Shown: positions 39,787 to 49,193 of the stretch, in pieces
How positions within the stretch are numbered: position 1 is the first letter of the stretch
Layout of the letters: every line of letters begins with the position of its first letter
Source of the DNA: CAYJBH01 sp964369965
Lineage (GTDB): Bacteria; Bacillota; Clostridia; Oscillospirales; Ruminococcaceae
DNA length: 64,000 nucleotides
Direction of reading: 5' to 3'
NCBI GenBank assembly: GCA_964369965.1
Contig: CAYJGF010000006.1
Span: 42,978-106,977, forward strand
Position numbers and translations under genes: made by a program
Notes under the pieces: model-generated
Databases searched by the model: none
Told to the model about the DNA's origin: nothing
The model's input: only the letters and a program-made list of their open reading frames with translations

Positions 39787-40524
39787 ATGGCACAGGTTAT
39801 AATGCTTGCCTCCGGCAAAGGCGGAACGGGCAAAAGCACTCTTTCGGTATTTATCGGCTCAGCACTGTGCAAAATAGGTCAAAAGGTTTTGCTCATTGAG
39901 TTGGACGCAGGTCTGCGCAGTGTCGATATAATCTCCGGTGTCAGCTCCCAAACGGTCTATGACATAGATGATATCCTAAGCGGTGTCTGCCCTATCGAAA
40001 AGGCGATTGTGGTGAGCGAGGATCATTTTGGTCTCAACATAATCAGTGCACCCTACGCCGACGGCAACATAAATCCCACCGCAATCGGGGCACTTGTGTC
40101 GAGGGTTCGAGATGGATATGACTATATAATTATGGACACTGCGGCAGGTCTCGGGATGCCTTTTAAAGCGGCATGTGGAGTGAGCGACCGTGCGGTCGTC
40201 GTTATCACACCCGATCCGGTAGCAGTCAGGGACGGCGCTATAGTGGTGCAAGAATTGGAACTGCTCGGCATTGACGACATAAGGTTGTTGCTCAACAAGG
40301 TGCTGTTGCCCTCGCAAGGTAAAAATCCCATAGCGGACCTTGACGAGTGCATCGACGGTGTAGGCGCAAGATTGCTCGGCGTGGTACCCAACTCGTTTCA
40401 CATATACGGCTGTGCAACCTCCGGTGTCCCACTCGCAGGCGATTCAATCGAATACGAGATATTTCGACGAATTGCAAAAAGACTTGTCGGTGAATATGAA
40501 CCGCTGATCTTTGAGACATCATAG
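39787..40524 (+). CDS. MinD/ParA-type P-loop ATPase
   Basis: This 245-residue protein has the deviant Walker A ASGKGGTGKSTLSV (residues 8-21), the LIELDAGLRSVDI block and YDYIIMDTAAGLGMP, as in MinD/FlhG-like ATPases. A C-terminal basic segment, IEYEIFRRIAKRLVG, could be an amphipathic membrane-targeting helix. No minC, minE or flagellar gene is nearby, so its partner is unknown. It lies between a lipoprotein gene and mgsA. Confidence 0.85.
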   Translation: MAQVIMLASGKGGTGKSTLSVFIGSALCKIGQKVLLIELDAGLRSVDIISGVSSQTVYDIDDILSGVCPIEKAIVVSEDHFGLNIISAPYADGNINPTAIGALVSRVRDGYDYIIMDTAAGLGMPFKAACGVSDRAVVVITPDPVAVRDGAIVVQELELLGIDDIRLLLNKVLLPSQGKNPIADLDECIDGVGARLLGVVPNSFHIYGCATSGVPLAGDSIEYEIFRRIAKRLVGEYEPLIFETS

Positions 40525-40589
40525 TATAAAAAACGTTGCATGTGCAACGCTAAAATCAGAAATAGATTAATGGAAAGGAAAAGCAAATT

Positions 40590-40994
40590 ATGAATGTAGC
40601 CATGATTGCATCGGACTCAAAAAAGGAACTAATGATAGACTTTTGTATCGCCTATAGGGGTATACTGGCAAAACATTCACTGCTTGCGACCGGCACAACC
40701 GGCAAAATGGTCGAGCGAGAGACAGGGCTGCCGATAAAGAGGGTTTTATCCGGCAAGACAGGCGGTGACCAACAGCTCGCCGCGCGCATATCCTGCAACG
40801 AGATTGATTTATTGCTGTATTTTCGCGACCCTCTCGTTCAAACCTCCCCCACCCTCGCCGAGTGGAACATGCTCCGACTTTGTGACATGCACAATATACC
40901 GGTCGCCACCAACATTGCCACCGCCGAGGTGCTGGTGTTAGGGTTAGAGCGCGGCGACTTCGACTGGAGGAATATAGTTAATCCGTCGTTGTAG
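40590..40994 (+). CDS. mgsA: Methylglyoxal synthase
   Basis: This 134-residue enzyme turns dihydroxyacetone phosphate into methylglyoxal and phosphate. Conserved motifs are IASDSKKELMIDF (residues 5-17), LATGTTGKMVERE, VLSGKTGGDQQLAARI with the catalytic Asp, LLLYFRDPL and NIPVATNIATAEVL. Length is typical. A 16-bp palindrome (CGTTGCATGTGCAACG) lies upstream at about 40533-40548 and could be a regulatory site or hairpin. No other gene of the bypass is adjacent. Confidence 0.93.
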   Translation: MNVAMIASDSKKELMIDFCIAYRGILAKHSLLATGTTGKMVERETGLPIKRVLSGKTGGDQQLAARISCNEIDLLLYFRDPLVQTSPTLAEWNMLRLCDMHNIPVATNIATAEVLVLGLERGDFDWRNIVNPSL

Positions 40995-41112
40995 AGACAT
41001 TTTTCTTTATGAGGTAGATGAATGCCTGAACTATGTAGGTTTTATGGAATTGTCATAACAATGTATTTTAATGAACATAATCCCCCTCACTTCCTAACAA
41101 AAGGAGAGTTTT

Positions 41113-41403
41113 ATGCTAAGACCTATCTTATATCAGGTCGTTCCTACCGACGATTTTAAAGTTTATCTTTATTATGACAATGGTGAGATTAAATTGTATG
41201 ATTGCAATTTCATTTTTGATAATCCGAAAATTTACCAACGCCTATTAGATAATGTCGACTTTAAAAACCTTTGCACAATAATGAACAGGACGTTAGCCTT
41301 TGACATTTCAAAAAAGCGTGACCCGTACAACTGCATCGACTTCTGTCCCGACACAATCTATAACGACAGCATATCAATAAATCGTGATGTGTTTACGGCA
41401 TAA
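41113..41403 (+). CDS. DUF2442-like domain protein
   Basis: This 96-residue protein has the DUF2442-like opening DDFKVYLYYDNGEIKLYDCN (residues 14-33), a helical middle and a C-terminal DCIDFCPDTIYNDS, where the D-x-Cys-Asp-x-Ile-Tyr arrangement is typical. DUF2442 proteins often occur near toxin-antitoxin-like pairs, but no partner is visible here. A strong AAAAGGAGAG site precedes the ATG. The 118-base stretch before it (40995-41112) shows no feature. hisS follows in 24 bases. Confidence 0.72.
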   Translation: MLRPILYQVVPTDDFKVYLYYDNGEIKLYDCNFIFDNPKIYQRLLDNVDFKNLCTIMNRTLAFDISKKRDPYNCIDFCPDTIYNDSISINRDVFTA

Positions 41404-41427
41404 CCCCATGAAAGGAACATACAACCC

Positions 41428-42687
41428 ATGAAATATTCCGCCCCAAAAGGCACAAAAGATTTGATGTTGCCGCAGGTTGCCGCATGGCAATCGGTGGAGC
41501 AAAAGGCACATGAGGTGTTTACTCGGTACGGTTACGGCGAGGTGAGGACGCCTCATTTTGAACATTCCGAGGTTTTTCTGCGCGGCATCGGTGAGGATAC
41601 CGACGTTGTCGGCAAGGAGATGTACACCTTTTTCGACAAGAAAAATCGTAGCATCACCCTACGCCCCGAGGGGACGGCAGGGGTGGCTCGCGCCCTTGTT
41701 GAGGCAGGTGTATTAAACGGACCGTTGCCGGTAAGGACATTCTACATCGGCAGTTTTTTCCGATATGAACAGCCACAGGACGGCAGACAGCGCGAATTTC
41801 ACCAGATCGGTTGTGAGCAGTATGGTGCCGACACACCGCTCGCCGACGCCGAGATGATAATCCTTTTAATGCGTCTTTTTGAGGCATTTGGTGTAAAAGA
41901 TACCGTCCTGCACCTCTCCTCACTCGGTTGCTCCGAATGTCGACCGAAGTTTAAAGAAGTTCTGACCGATTATCTCGAGCAGAACAGGAACGAACTTTGC
42001 GGCGACTGTGCCAGACGATTTGAAAACAATCCCTTACGTGTGCTGGACTGCAAGAACGACGGGTGTGAGAGGTTGGTGGATGGTGCACCGTCCATGCTGG
42101 AGTATCTGTGCACCGACTGCTCGGAGCATTTTGATTCGCTAAAGGCCTTTCTTGATGACGCAAATGTTAAATATTTGCTTGACCGCAAACTGGTGCGCGG
42201 TCTTGACTACTACACACGCACCGTCTTTGAGCTTAAACACGCCAAGGCAGGTGCCGCAAAAACGCTTGCCGGCGGTGGTCGCTACGACGGGCTGTCAAAA
42301 ACTCTCGGAGGACCGGAGCTATCCGGTATTGGCTTTGCATTTGGCATGGAACGTCTTATGTTGACCCTTACAGCCGAGGGACTTATGGACAGCTATGCAC
42401 CGCCAAAACCGCTTTTATATCTTGCCGGTGCGGACGCGGAGGGGACGGCAAAGGCCTTCTCTCTCGTCACCTATCTGCGTGATAATGACTATTACGCCAT
42501 GTGTGGCATTGCCGGAAAAGGGGTCAAGGCGCAACTTAAAGAGGCATCGCGCCTCGGCGCACGATACTGCGGTGTCATAGGTGGGCAGGAGGTTGCCGAC
42601 AACTGCTTGAAACTTCGCCCGATGGACGGCGGCGAGGAACAAACAGTATCTTTCGACGACCTGGATAGATTTCTACAAAAAGTATAA
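41428..42687 (+). CDS. hisS: Histidyl-tRNA synthetase
   Basis: This 419-residue class II synthetase charges tRNA-His. Motif 1 is in the N-terminal region; motif 2 FYIGSFFRYEQPQDGRQREF lies near residue 108; the histidine motifs LVRGLDYYTRTVFE and GGGRYDGL are present, and motif 3 is GFAFGMERLML near residue 305. The C-terminal anticodon domain begins around residue 325. aspS follows after 18 bases, the common hisS-aspS order of Firmicutes. Confidence 0.96.
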   Translation: MKYSAPKGTKDLMLPQVAAWQSVEQKAHEVFTRYGYGEVRTPHFEHSEVFLRGIGEDTDVVGKEMYTFFDKKNRSITLRPEGTAGVARALVEAGVLNGPLPVRTFYIGSFFRYEQPQDGRQREFHQIGCEQYGADTPLADAEMIILLMRLFEAFGVKDTVLHLSSLGCSECRPKFKEVLTDYLEQNRNELCGDCARRFENNPLRVLDCKNDGCERLVDGAPSMLEYLCTDCSEHFDSLKAFLDDANVKYLLDRKLVRGLDYYTRTVFELKHAKAGAAKTLAGGGRYDGLSKTLGGPELSGIGFAFGMERLMLTLTAEGLMDSYAPPKPLLYLAGADAEGTAKAFSLVTYLRDNDYYAMCGIAGKGVKAQLKEASRLGARYCGVIGGQEVADNCLKLRPMDGGEEQTVSFDDLDRFLQKV

Positions 42688-42705
42688 TCTGAGGGAATAT
42701 TACAG

Positions 42706-44484
42706 ATGGAAGAGCTTAAAAACCTGCGAAGAAGTCATTACAGCGATGAAATATCGCTTGAACTTGTGGGACAAAAGATCACCGTAGCCGGCTCGGTCGC
42801 CAAGGTGCGCGACCTCGGCGCGGTGCTTTTTGCCGATGTTCGTGACACAAACGGCATTGTTCAGATAAGTTTTGACGACGGTACCGACGAGGATTTGATT
42901 GTAAAGGCAAAACGCTTGCGTGGTGAATTCTGCGTCATCGCCGAGGGCACACTGCGCGAGAGGGAGAGCAAAAACACAGCCATTGCGACCGGCGAGGTGG
43001 AATTGTACGTCACCGACATGCAGATACTCAGCGAGGCGAACACCCCACCATTTGAGATAAACGACAATGTATCGGTGCGGGACGACCTGCGTTTTAAGTA
43101 CCGTTATCTCGATCTGCGTCGGGAGAATGCCCACCGCTCGTTAATGCTCCGCCACCGTATCACCAAACTGACTCGCGATTATTTTGACAATCACCGCTTT
43201 GTAGAGGTGGAGACACCCTGTATGGTTAAAAGCACTCCGGAGGGTGCAAGAGATTATCTGATACCCAGTCGAGTGCAACAGGGTAGATTTTTCGCCCTGC
43301 CACAAAGCCCACAACTTTACAAACAGATATTGATGTTGTCCGGCTTTGACCGCTACATGCAGATTGCACGATGTTTTCGTGATGAGGATCTGCGTGCCGA
43401 ACGCCAACCGGAATTTACACAGGTGGATCTTGAAATGTCCTACTGTGACGAGCATGACATTATGTCAATCTGTGAGGGCTATATTAAAGAACTTTGGGCA
43501 AAGATACTCGGCACCGAGTTTTCTTCCGATTTTTTGCGCCTGCCTTACCATGAGGCTATGGAACGCTTCGGCTCCGACAAGCCGGACATGCGCTTTGGCA
43601 TGGAGCTGTGCAACATCACCGATTTAGTTGCCAACAGCGAGTTCGTCGTCTTTAAAAACGCACTGTCAAACGGCGGTGCGGTACGTGCGATAAACGCGAA
43701 AGGACTTGCCGACTCGCTCACCCGTAAGGAGATAGACAAACTTGTCGATGTTGTCAAGACTTACGGCGCCAAAGGTCTTGCCTTTACACGCATGACGGAG
43801 CAACCCAGTTCTTCATTCGAAAAATTTTTGACAGAAAAAGAGATAGAGGGCATACACAGCCGTTGTGATATAGAAAAGGGCGATGTGCTTATGGTGGTTG
43901 CGGACAGTGATGCCTCGGTCGTCTTTGCGGCGCTCGGTGCACTTCGCTGTCACCTCGCTAAAAAGTTTGCGCTGTACGGCGAGAATGATTTCGCCTTTTT
44001 GTGGGTGACCGACTTCCCACTCTTTGAATATGACGACGAGGATAAAAGACTGGTTGCAAAGCATCATCCCTTTACAGCACCCAATTCAGACGATATCGCA
44101 CAGCTTGAAGATTTAGGGCAAAACGCAAGGGCGCGCGCATACGACCTTGTGGTCAACGGCTATGAGCTGGGCGGCGGTTCTATCCGTATCAACGACCCAT
44201 CATTGCAACAGCGCATGTTCAAACTGCTCGGCTTCACCGAAGAGCGTATGCAGGAGAGCTTTGGATTTTTATTGGAGGCATACCGCTACGGTGCACCCCC
44301 CCACGGCGGACTTGCGTTTGGTTTGGATAGGATATGCATGTTGTTGTCCGGTGAGGAGAGTATCCGCGAGGTCATCGCATTCCCCAAAATGCAAAACTCC
44401 GGCGAGCTGATGACCGGTTGCCCCGACGTGGTGGAGGGCACGCAACTGCGCGACCTCGCGATAGGGATTGTATCGCAGGAGTAA
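42706..44484 (+). CDS. aspS: Aspartyl-tRNA synthetase
   Basis: The enzyme has 592 residues of the bacterial type: N-terminal OB fold (1 to about 110), catalytic core, and the inserted GAD domain (about 290-420). Visible blocks are YRYLDLRRENAHRSLMLRHR, SPQLYKQILMLSGFDRYMQI, ARCFRDEDLRAERQPEFTQ and the motif 3 GGLAFGLDRICMLLSG. It charges tRNA-Asp (or both tRNA-Asp and tRNA-Asn if the organism uses the amidotransferase route). It is probably co-transcribed with hisS and the methyltransferase gene nine bases later. Confidence 0.96.
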   Translation: MEELKNLRRSHYSDEISLELVGQKITVAGSVAKVRDLGAVLFADVRDTNGIVQISFDDGTDEDLIVKAKRLRGEFCVIAEGTLRERESKNTAIATGEVELYVTDMQILSEANTPPFEINDNVSVRDDLRFKYRYLDLRRENAHRSLMLRHRITKLTRDYFDNHRFVEVETPCMVKSTPEGARDYLIPSRVQQGRFFALPQSPQLYKQILMLSGFDRYMQIARCFRDEDLRAERQPEFTQVDLEMSYCDEHDIMSICEGYIKELWAKILGTEFSSDFLRLPYHEAMERFGSDKPDMRFGMELCNITDLVANSEFVVFKNALSNGGAVRAINAKGLADSLTRKEIDKLVDVVKTYGAKGLAFTRMTEQPSSSFEKFLTEKEIEGIHSRCDIEKGDVLMVVADSDASVVFAALGALRCHLAKKFALYGENDFAFLWVTDFPLFEYDDEDKRLVAKHHPFTAPNSDDIAQLEDLGQNARARAYDLVVNGYELGGGSIRINDPSLQQRMFKLLGFTEERMQESFGFLLEAYRYGAPPHGGLAFGLDRICMLLSGEESIREVIAFPKMQNSGELMTGCPDVVEGTQLRDLAIGIVSQE

Positions 44485-44493
44485 AGGAGAACT

Positions 44494-45312
44494 ATGATAA
44501 CCTTTTTGGACGGTGCACTGGGCAGTATCTTAATGCAAAACGGTGGCGAGAGTGTCGCCCTGTTAAATTTGCAAGACCCCGACCGAGTGCTGTCGCTACA
44601 TAAAGAATACATTGCGGCAGGCTCGGAAATAATCTGCACTAACACTTTCAGTGCCAATCGCTACGGCGTGGACGATGCCGATATAGAGGAGATAGTCGCG
44701 ACAGGGATACGGATTGCAAAGCGTGCAGTGGGTGAGTGTGGCACCGACACGAGGGTTGCGCTGGATATAGGTCCTCTTTCGGAACTGCTGGAGCCCTACG
44801 GCGACCTTGAAGAGGAGGACTGTGCCGAACAGTATCGTCGTATAATTGCAGTCGGCAAAAAAGAGGGTGTCGACCTTGTATTTTTTGAGACGTTTATGGA
44901 CATAGAGATGTTGACGCTTGCCGTTAAACAGGCGTGTGATTTTGATCTACCTTTTATATGTAGCATGAGTTTCACCGAGGTGGGCAGGACGATAATGGGA
45001 AACTCGACAGAGCAGATGTGCGAGAGATTTCTCCCCTATAATCCGATAGCCATCGGTATGAACTGCTCGATGGAACCGGACAAATCGATCCCCATCGCCG
45101 CCGAGTTTAGAAAGTATACCGACCTGCCGATTGTTTTTAAACCCAATGCCGGCAAGCCGATAGTCTCCAGCGACGGCGTCATTTATGAGGACGCGAGCGA
45201 GTTTGCAAAGCAGTGCCAACCTATAAAAGAGTTAGGCAAGGTCTTTGTGGGCGGCTGTTGCGGCAGTACACCGGAATATATAGAGAGATTGAAGGGGCGT
45301 TTGGGTGAATGA
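44494..45312 (+). CDS. Homocysteine S-methyltransferase family protein
   Basis: This 272-residue protein corresponds to the homocysteine-binding (N-terminal) barrel of MetH/BHMT. It has LDGALGSILMQNGGE at the N-terminus, NTFSANRYG, the zinc ligand region GMNCS near residue 189, and the paired cysteines FVGGCCGSTPEY near residue 255. The complete cobalamin-dependent MetH has further folate and B12 domains, absent here, so the protein may act with separate partners or use another methyl donor. The stop codon lies in a GTGAATG repeat. Confidence 0.88.
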   Translation: MITFLDGALGSILMQNGGESVALLNLQDPDRVLSLHKEYIAAGSEIICTNTFSANRYGVDDADIEEIVATGIRIAKRAVGECGTDTRVALDIGPLSELLEPYGDLEEEDCAEQYRRIIAVGKKEGVDLVFFETFMDIEMLTLAVKQACDFDLPFICSMSFTEVGRTIMGNSTEQMCERFLPYNPIAIGMNCSMEPDKSIPIAAEFRKYTDLPIVFKPNAGKPIVSSDGVIYEDASEFAKQCQPIKELGKVFVGGCCGSTPEYIERLKGRLGE

Positions 45313-45370
45313 CTAAAGGTGAATGGGTTTTTAAACTAATGGCTAAAGGTGAATGGTGAATGGTGAATGA
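45303..45370 (+). repeat. GTGAATG heptamer array after the methyltransferase gene
   Basis: GGTGAAT-type units run through the stop codon of the preceding gene and then through ACTAATGGCTAAA and three further units (45335-45369). The 28-base block at 45335-45362 is identical, inverted, at 10729-10756. Together with the next repeat it fills 45313-45485, which holds no gene. Confidence 0.7.
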
Positions 45371-45419
45371 AACGGCTTACACCTTTTTTTATTAATAACC
45401 TATGATTGGGTTGTAAGCT

Positions 45420-45446
45420 GCGGACAGGGGCAAGCCCTGTCCCTAC
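45420..45446. repeat. GTAGGG-type intergenic hairpin
   Basis: GGACAGGG and CCCTGTCC form an 8-bp stem around a short GCAAG loop, followed by CTAC, the end common to this repeat family. It lies about 40 bases upstream of proB. Confidence 0.55.
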
Positions 45447-45485
45447 CGACATACAATAACATTTTTTCAGAAAGGAAAGCACCCC

Positions 45486-46277
45486 ATGCGTGAACTTTTA
45501 AAGAACGCAAAGCGCATCGTCATAAAGGTTGGGTCCTCAACACTCACCCATGAAACCGGTCGAATGAACCTTGCACGCGCCGACCGTCTCTCGATGGTTA
45601 TAAGCGACCTGTCCAACAGCGGCAGGATACCGACCCTCGTCAGCTCCGGCTCCGTCGCACTCGGTGTGGGACGATTGCAGATATTGCCGGACAAGGGGGA
45701 TATACAAAAAAAACAGGCGGCGGCGGCGGTCGGTCAGTGCGAACTTATGAGCATGTACGACCGATTTTTTTCCGCTTACGGCAAACAAATAGCGCAGATA
45801 CTTCTCACCAAAGATGTTCTCGATAACGAGGAGCGCAATAAAAACGCAGTCGGCACATTCGAATCACTTTTTTCGATGGGCATTATCCCGATAGTCAACG
45901 AGAATGACACCATTTCGCACGAGGGTATTAAATTTGCGGACAACGACATGCTCGCCTCCTACGTTGCACCGATAATCAGCGCAGATGTGATGATAGTGCT
46001 TTCCGACATTGACGGGTTATATGATCGAAGCCCGAGCGATGACGGCGCAAAACTTATATCGTACGTAGGTGAAATAACCCCCGAAATAGAGGCGGTAGCG
46101 ATGCCCACCGGCACAAAACGCGGCACCGGTGGCATGTCAACCAAGCTCGCCGCTGCACGCTACGCAACCTCCTGCGGAGTGCCGATGATAATAGCTAACG
46201 GCAAAAGCCCTGAGATTTTATACGATATATTAGAGGGCAAGGAGGTCGGGACCTTCTTTTCGGCGAAGCGAGGGTAG
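45486..46277 (+). CDS. proB: Glutamate 5-kinase
   Basis: This 263-residue kinase carries out the first step of proline synthesis, phosphorylating glutamate. It has IVIKVGSSTLTHETG (residues 11-25), VSSGSVALGVG, NENDTISHEGIKFADNDMLA, and the GTGGMSTKLAAARYA block. It is the short form without the C-terminal PUA domain seen in many ProBs (about 360 residues). proA is not adjacent. An AAAGG site precedes the ATG. Confidence 0.94.
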   Translation: MRELLKNAKRIVIKVGSSTLTHETGRMNLARADRLSMVISDLSNSGRIPTLVSSGSVALGVGRLQILPDKGDIQKKQAAAAVGQCELMSMYDRFFSAYGKQIAQILLTKDVLDNEERNKNAVGTFESLFSMGIIPIVNENDTISHEGIKFADNDMLASYVAPIISADVMIVLSDIDGLYDRSPSDDGAKLISYVGEITPEIEAVAMPTGTKRGTGGMSTKLAAARYATSCGVPMIIANGKSPEILYDILEGKEVGTFFSAKRG

Positions 46278-46325
46278 AGTGATAATTTGTAGTAGTTTAT
46301 TTGCGCAATATTATAGTCAAACCAC

Positions 46326-46355
46326 TTGACATAAAGGGCAAAGGTGGACTAAAAT
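46326..46355 (+). promoter_or_regulatory. Predicted promoter of the sugar kinase gene
   Basis: TTGACA (46326-46331) and TAAAAT (46350-46355) are 18 bases apart; the start near 46362 leaves 37 bases to the ATG at 46399. Confidence 0.6.
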
Positions 46356-46398
46356 AGAATAGGATACATACTCATTGTTATTATAGGGGGCAAGATAT

Positions 46399-47496
46399 AT
46401 GAATTTAAATTTACGTTGTAAGGAAGAATGTTTTTTTGACGAAATTTCTCTCGGGGAGGTCATGTTGCGGCTTGACCCGGGTGAGGGACGTATTAAAACC
46501 GCACGTACCTTTCAAGCCTTTGAGGGTGGCGGTGAGTATAATGTCGCTCGGGGATTGCGCCGATGTTTTGGCTATAATACCGCCGTGTTGACCGCCTTTG
46601 CCGACAACGAGATAGGACGTCTTGTTGAGGATTTTATATTGCAGGGCGGTGTCGACACACGGTTTATTAAATGGATGGACTATGATGGCATCGGTCGCAC
46701 CGTACGCAACGGTCTCAACTTCACCGAGCGCGGTTATGGCGTGCGCGGTGCCGTCGGCGTCTCCGATAGGGGCAACACCGCTATAAGCAGGATAAAACCT
46801 TCCGACTTTGATTTTGACTATATCTTCGGCGAGCTTGGGGCGCGCTGGCTACATACCGGTGGCATATTCGCCGCACTGTCGGAAAGCTCCGCCGAGACTA
46901 CTCTCGCGGCGGTCAAGGCGGCGAAAAAATACGGCACCCTTGTGTCCTACGACCTCAACTATCGCCCCTCCATGTGGAAGTCGATAGGTGGTCTTGAAAA
47001 GGCAAGGTCGGTCAATAAGGAGATTGCAAAGTACATCGATGTCATGATAGGCAACGAGGAGGATTTCACCGCATGCCTCGGGCTGGAAGTGCCGGGCAAC
47101 GACGAGAACCTCACCGAGCTCAACCTTGACGGGTACAAAGAGATGGTGAAAAACGCGGTTGCGGTCTATCCCAACTTTAAGGTCGTAGCCACCACCCTGC
47201 GTGAGGTCAAGTCCGCAAGCATCAACGACTGGGCGGCGATGTGCTATGCCGACGGTGAGATACATTTTTCTAAAAAATATCCCTCGCTCGAAATTATGGA
47301 TAGGGTCGGCGGTGGCGACAGCTTTGCCTCCGGTCTTATTTACGGTCTGATGGAGACACAGGACGCGTCCATAGCGGTGAACTACGGTGCCGCACACGGT
47401 GCACTCGCGATGACCACCCCCGGCGACACCTCCATGGCGAGCAAAAAAGAGGTGGAAAGTCTTATGGGCGGTGCCTCTGCACGGGTTGTGCGCTAA
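46399..47496 (+). CDS. PfkB family sugar kinase (possibly 2-dehydro-3-deoxygluconokinase)
   Basis: This 365-residue ribokinase-type kinase has an N-terminal SLGEVMLRLDPGEGRIKTAR, a GGGEYNVARGLRR signature and the C-terminal catalytic block DRVGGGDSFASGLIYGL (near residue 307, catalytic Asp). The first motif and the length fit KDG kinase (KdgK), but no KDG aldolase gene is adjacent; a ketose-bisphosphate aldolase gene lies 10 kb away. Substrate remains open. It has its own promoter. Confidence 0.85.
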   Translation: MNLNLRCKEECFFDEISLGEVMLRLDPGEGRIKTARTFQAFEGGGEYNVARGLRRCFGYNTAVLTAFADNEIGRLVEDFILQGGVDTRFIKWMDYDGIGRTVRNGLNFTERGYGVRGAVGVSDRGNTAISRIKPSDFDFDYIFGELGARWLHTGGIFAALSESSAETTLAAVKAAKKYGTLVSYDLNYRPSMWKSIGGLEKARSVNKEIAKYIDVMIGNEEDFTACLGLEVPGNDENLTELNLDGYKEMVKNAVAVYPNFKVVATTLREVKSASINDWAAMCYADGEIHFSKKYPSLEIMDRVGGGDSFASGLIYGLMETQDASIAVNYGAAHGALAMTTPGDTSMASKKEVESLMGGASARVVR

Positions 47497-47514
47497 AATA
47501 CCGACACTGTCCTT

Positions 47515-47534
47515 TATAGTCTATTAATTTGAAA
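47515..47534 (+). repeat. Solo MITE-end-like sequence upstream of the zinc-ribbon gene
   Basis: TATAGTCTATTAATTTGAAA differs at one of 20 positions from the left end of the 30782-30962 element. No rest of the element is present. It ends 10 bases before ATG 47545 and its tail joins the GAAAGG ribosome binding site. Confidence 0.5.
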
Positions 47535-47544
47535 GGAAAAAAAG

Positions 47545-49170
47545 ATGGCCTTTTGTACGAATTGTGGTTTTAAATATGAAGAAAACGCTAATTTCTGCGA
47601 CAACTGTGGGAGCAAGTTAGGGCAACCCGCCCCTGCCGAGGCGACACAGCCGACACCTACCCCTATCCCTGCACCGACGCCGGTGCCGCCCCCCACACCT
47701 GTAGTTGCACCTCAACCGACATTTACTCCCCCACCGACTGCTCCTCCCCAACCCATCGGTGGCGCAGTTCCGATGAATGCTCCTCAACCGATAGGTCAAG
47801 CTCAACCGATGGTTCAGCCACAACCGATAGGTCAGGCTCAACCGATGGGTCAACCACAGCCGATAGGTCAGACGCAACCGATGAACTACAACAACATGGG
47901 GCAACCTCCCAAAAAGAAAACCTCCGGTTGCCTTATAGCGATATTGGTTGTCGTTGGCTTGATCGTGCTCTCCTTTGTGGGACTATTTATATTAGGTTTA
48001 GCCACCGAAGATGTCATAAGCTCCGAGGTGGAGGCTAACGACCCGGCGGTCGGTGCATGGCAGGCAACAAGTGCCGACATGGATGGTCTGCAACTCGACG
48101 TAATCACCGTATTCCCCGGTGGTGTCTCACTGACACTCAATCCCGACGGCTCATTCGAGATGGACATCAACGACGAAAATGGCACCGGCAGTTGGAGTTA
48201 TGCTGACGGCTCGTCGGTCGAAATCAACATCAGCGGCAGTGGTATCGAGGCGAGCGGACGACTGGAAAACGATGTTTTAACCCTTGAAAACGTGTTAGAT
48301 TCCGGCATTAACCTCATATTCCATAAAGACGGCATGAGCTACCCCGACTCCGGTCAGGGCGACACCGATGCCAGCCCCGACAATGACACCGATGGCGGTG
48401 AAACAGACGGCGGCAACACAGACGGTGGCATAGACGGTGGTACAGACGGTGGCACGAATGAACCCGGCTACATCAACCCACCCGAAATAGCCGAGGGGAT
48501 TCTCGTGGTCGACAGCTACTGGACAGGCTACATGGATATAACCAACCATCAGGGCATAACAGAGAATCTTAACGGCAGCTACGAACTGTGGGCACATATC
48601 TTGGAGGACAGCCACAACGTCTACTTTGAGATGTTTTCCGCGCAAGACCGTTACCATGAGGACACCACGACGCACATATCCATGTATACCGATTTGGAGG
48701 ACAACATCCTTTATCCGAACGTTGGCGACAACGAAGATTCCTGGACATTTTTTGGGGTTCAGTTACTTGACGAGGACGAGGACGATCTTATAATCGAGTA
48801 TTCCGACGGGTTGTTGCGCTTTAGGTCAACCTATCACTATGACGACGGCGAGGACAGCTTTGATGTCTACATCGAGCTATGGCCGCAGGATGCACTGCCC
48901 GTCCTTTCCGACACCGCCGATACGGTGCAGGACAGCAATTTTTTAAACGACGCCTATGCGAACCTTATGGCGGACGACAACCTTGAGAGTTTGGATTACA
49001 GCGAGGTGGTCGAGCGCTATTTCGGCGGAGTAGAGGGCACCGAGATGTCAAGCAGAACGGAACATGACGGCGTTGAAATATTAACTTTTCGATGGGGGAG
49101 TGAGGGCGGATATGTCGATGTCTCATTTGACCGAATATCGGGGACCGTGCTCAGTGTCGAGAAAAACTAA
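47545..49170 (+). CDS. Zinc-ribbon membrane protein with proline repeats
   Basis: This 541-residue protein starts with a zinc ribbon (CTNCGFKYEENANFCDNCG, residues 4-22), followed by a Pro/Gln-rich linker (about 28-120) with QPIGQAQPM-type 12-residue repeats. A transmembrane helix lies near 130-152 (GCLIAILVVVGLIVLSFVGL). Outside are a small beta domain (about 168-260), an Asp/Gly linker of TDGG repeats (about 270-310) and a C-terminal domain of about 230 residues. The N-terminus faces the cytoplasm. No catalytic motif is seen; the family is unknown to me. Confidence 0.82.
   Translation: MAFCTNCGFKYEENANFCDNCGSKLGQPAPAEATQPTPTPIPAPTPVPPPTPVVAPQPTFTPPPTAPPQPIGGAVPMNAPQPIGQAQPMVQPQPIGQAQPMGQPQPIGQTQPMNYNNMGQPPKKKTSGCLIAILVVVGLIVLSFVGLFILGLATEDVISSEVEANDPAVGAWQATSADMDGLQLDVITVFPGGVSLTLNPDGSFEMDINDENGTGSWSYADGSSVEINISGSGIEASGRLENDVLTLENVLDSGINLIFHKDGMSYPDSGQGDTDASPDNDTDGGETDGGNTDGGIDGGTDGGTNEPGYINPPEIAEGILVVDSYWTGYMDITNHQGITENLNGSYELWAHILEDSHNVYFEMFSAQDRYHEDTTTHISMYTDLEDNILYPNVGDNEDSWTFFGVQLLDEDEDDLIIEYSDGLLRFRSTYHYDDGEDSFDVYIELWPQDALPVLSDTADTVQDSNFLNDAYANLMADDNLESLDYSEVVERYFGGVEGTEMSSRTEHDGVEILTFRWGSEGGYVDVSFDRISGTVLSVEKN
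47745..47887 (+). repeat. In-frame 36-base tandem repeat (PIGQAQPM)
   Basis: Units related to CAACCGATAGGTCAGG encode PQPIGQAQPM repeated about three to four times in the linker of the zinc-ribbon protein. Third-position changes between units show the protein sequence is under selection. Confidence 0.7.
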
Positions 49171-49193
49171 CTAACAGAACATTAAGGATTACG

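Noticed and set aside
40533..40548. CGTTGCATGTGCAACG as terminator of the MinD-like gene
   Set aside because: The loop is too short and no T tract follows. I keep it only as a possible operator or hairpin before mgsA.
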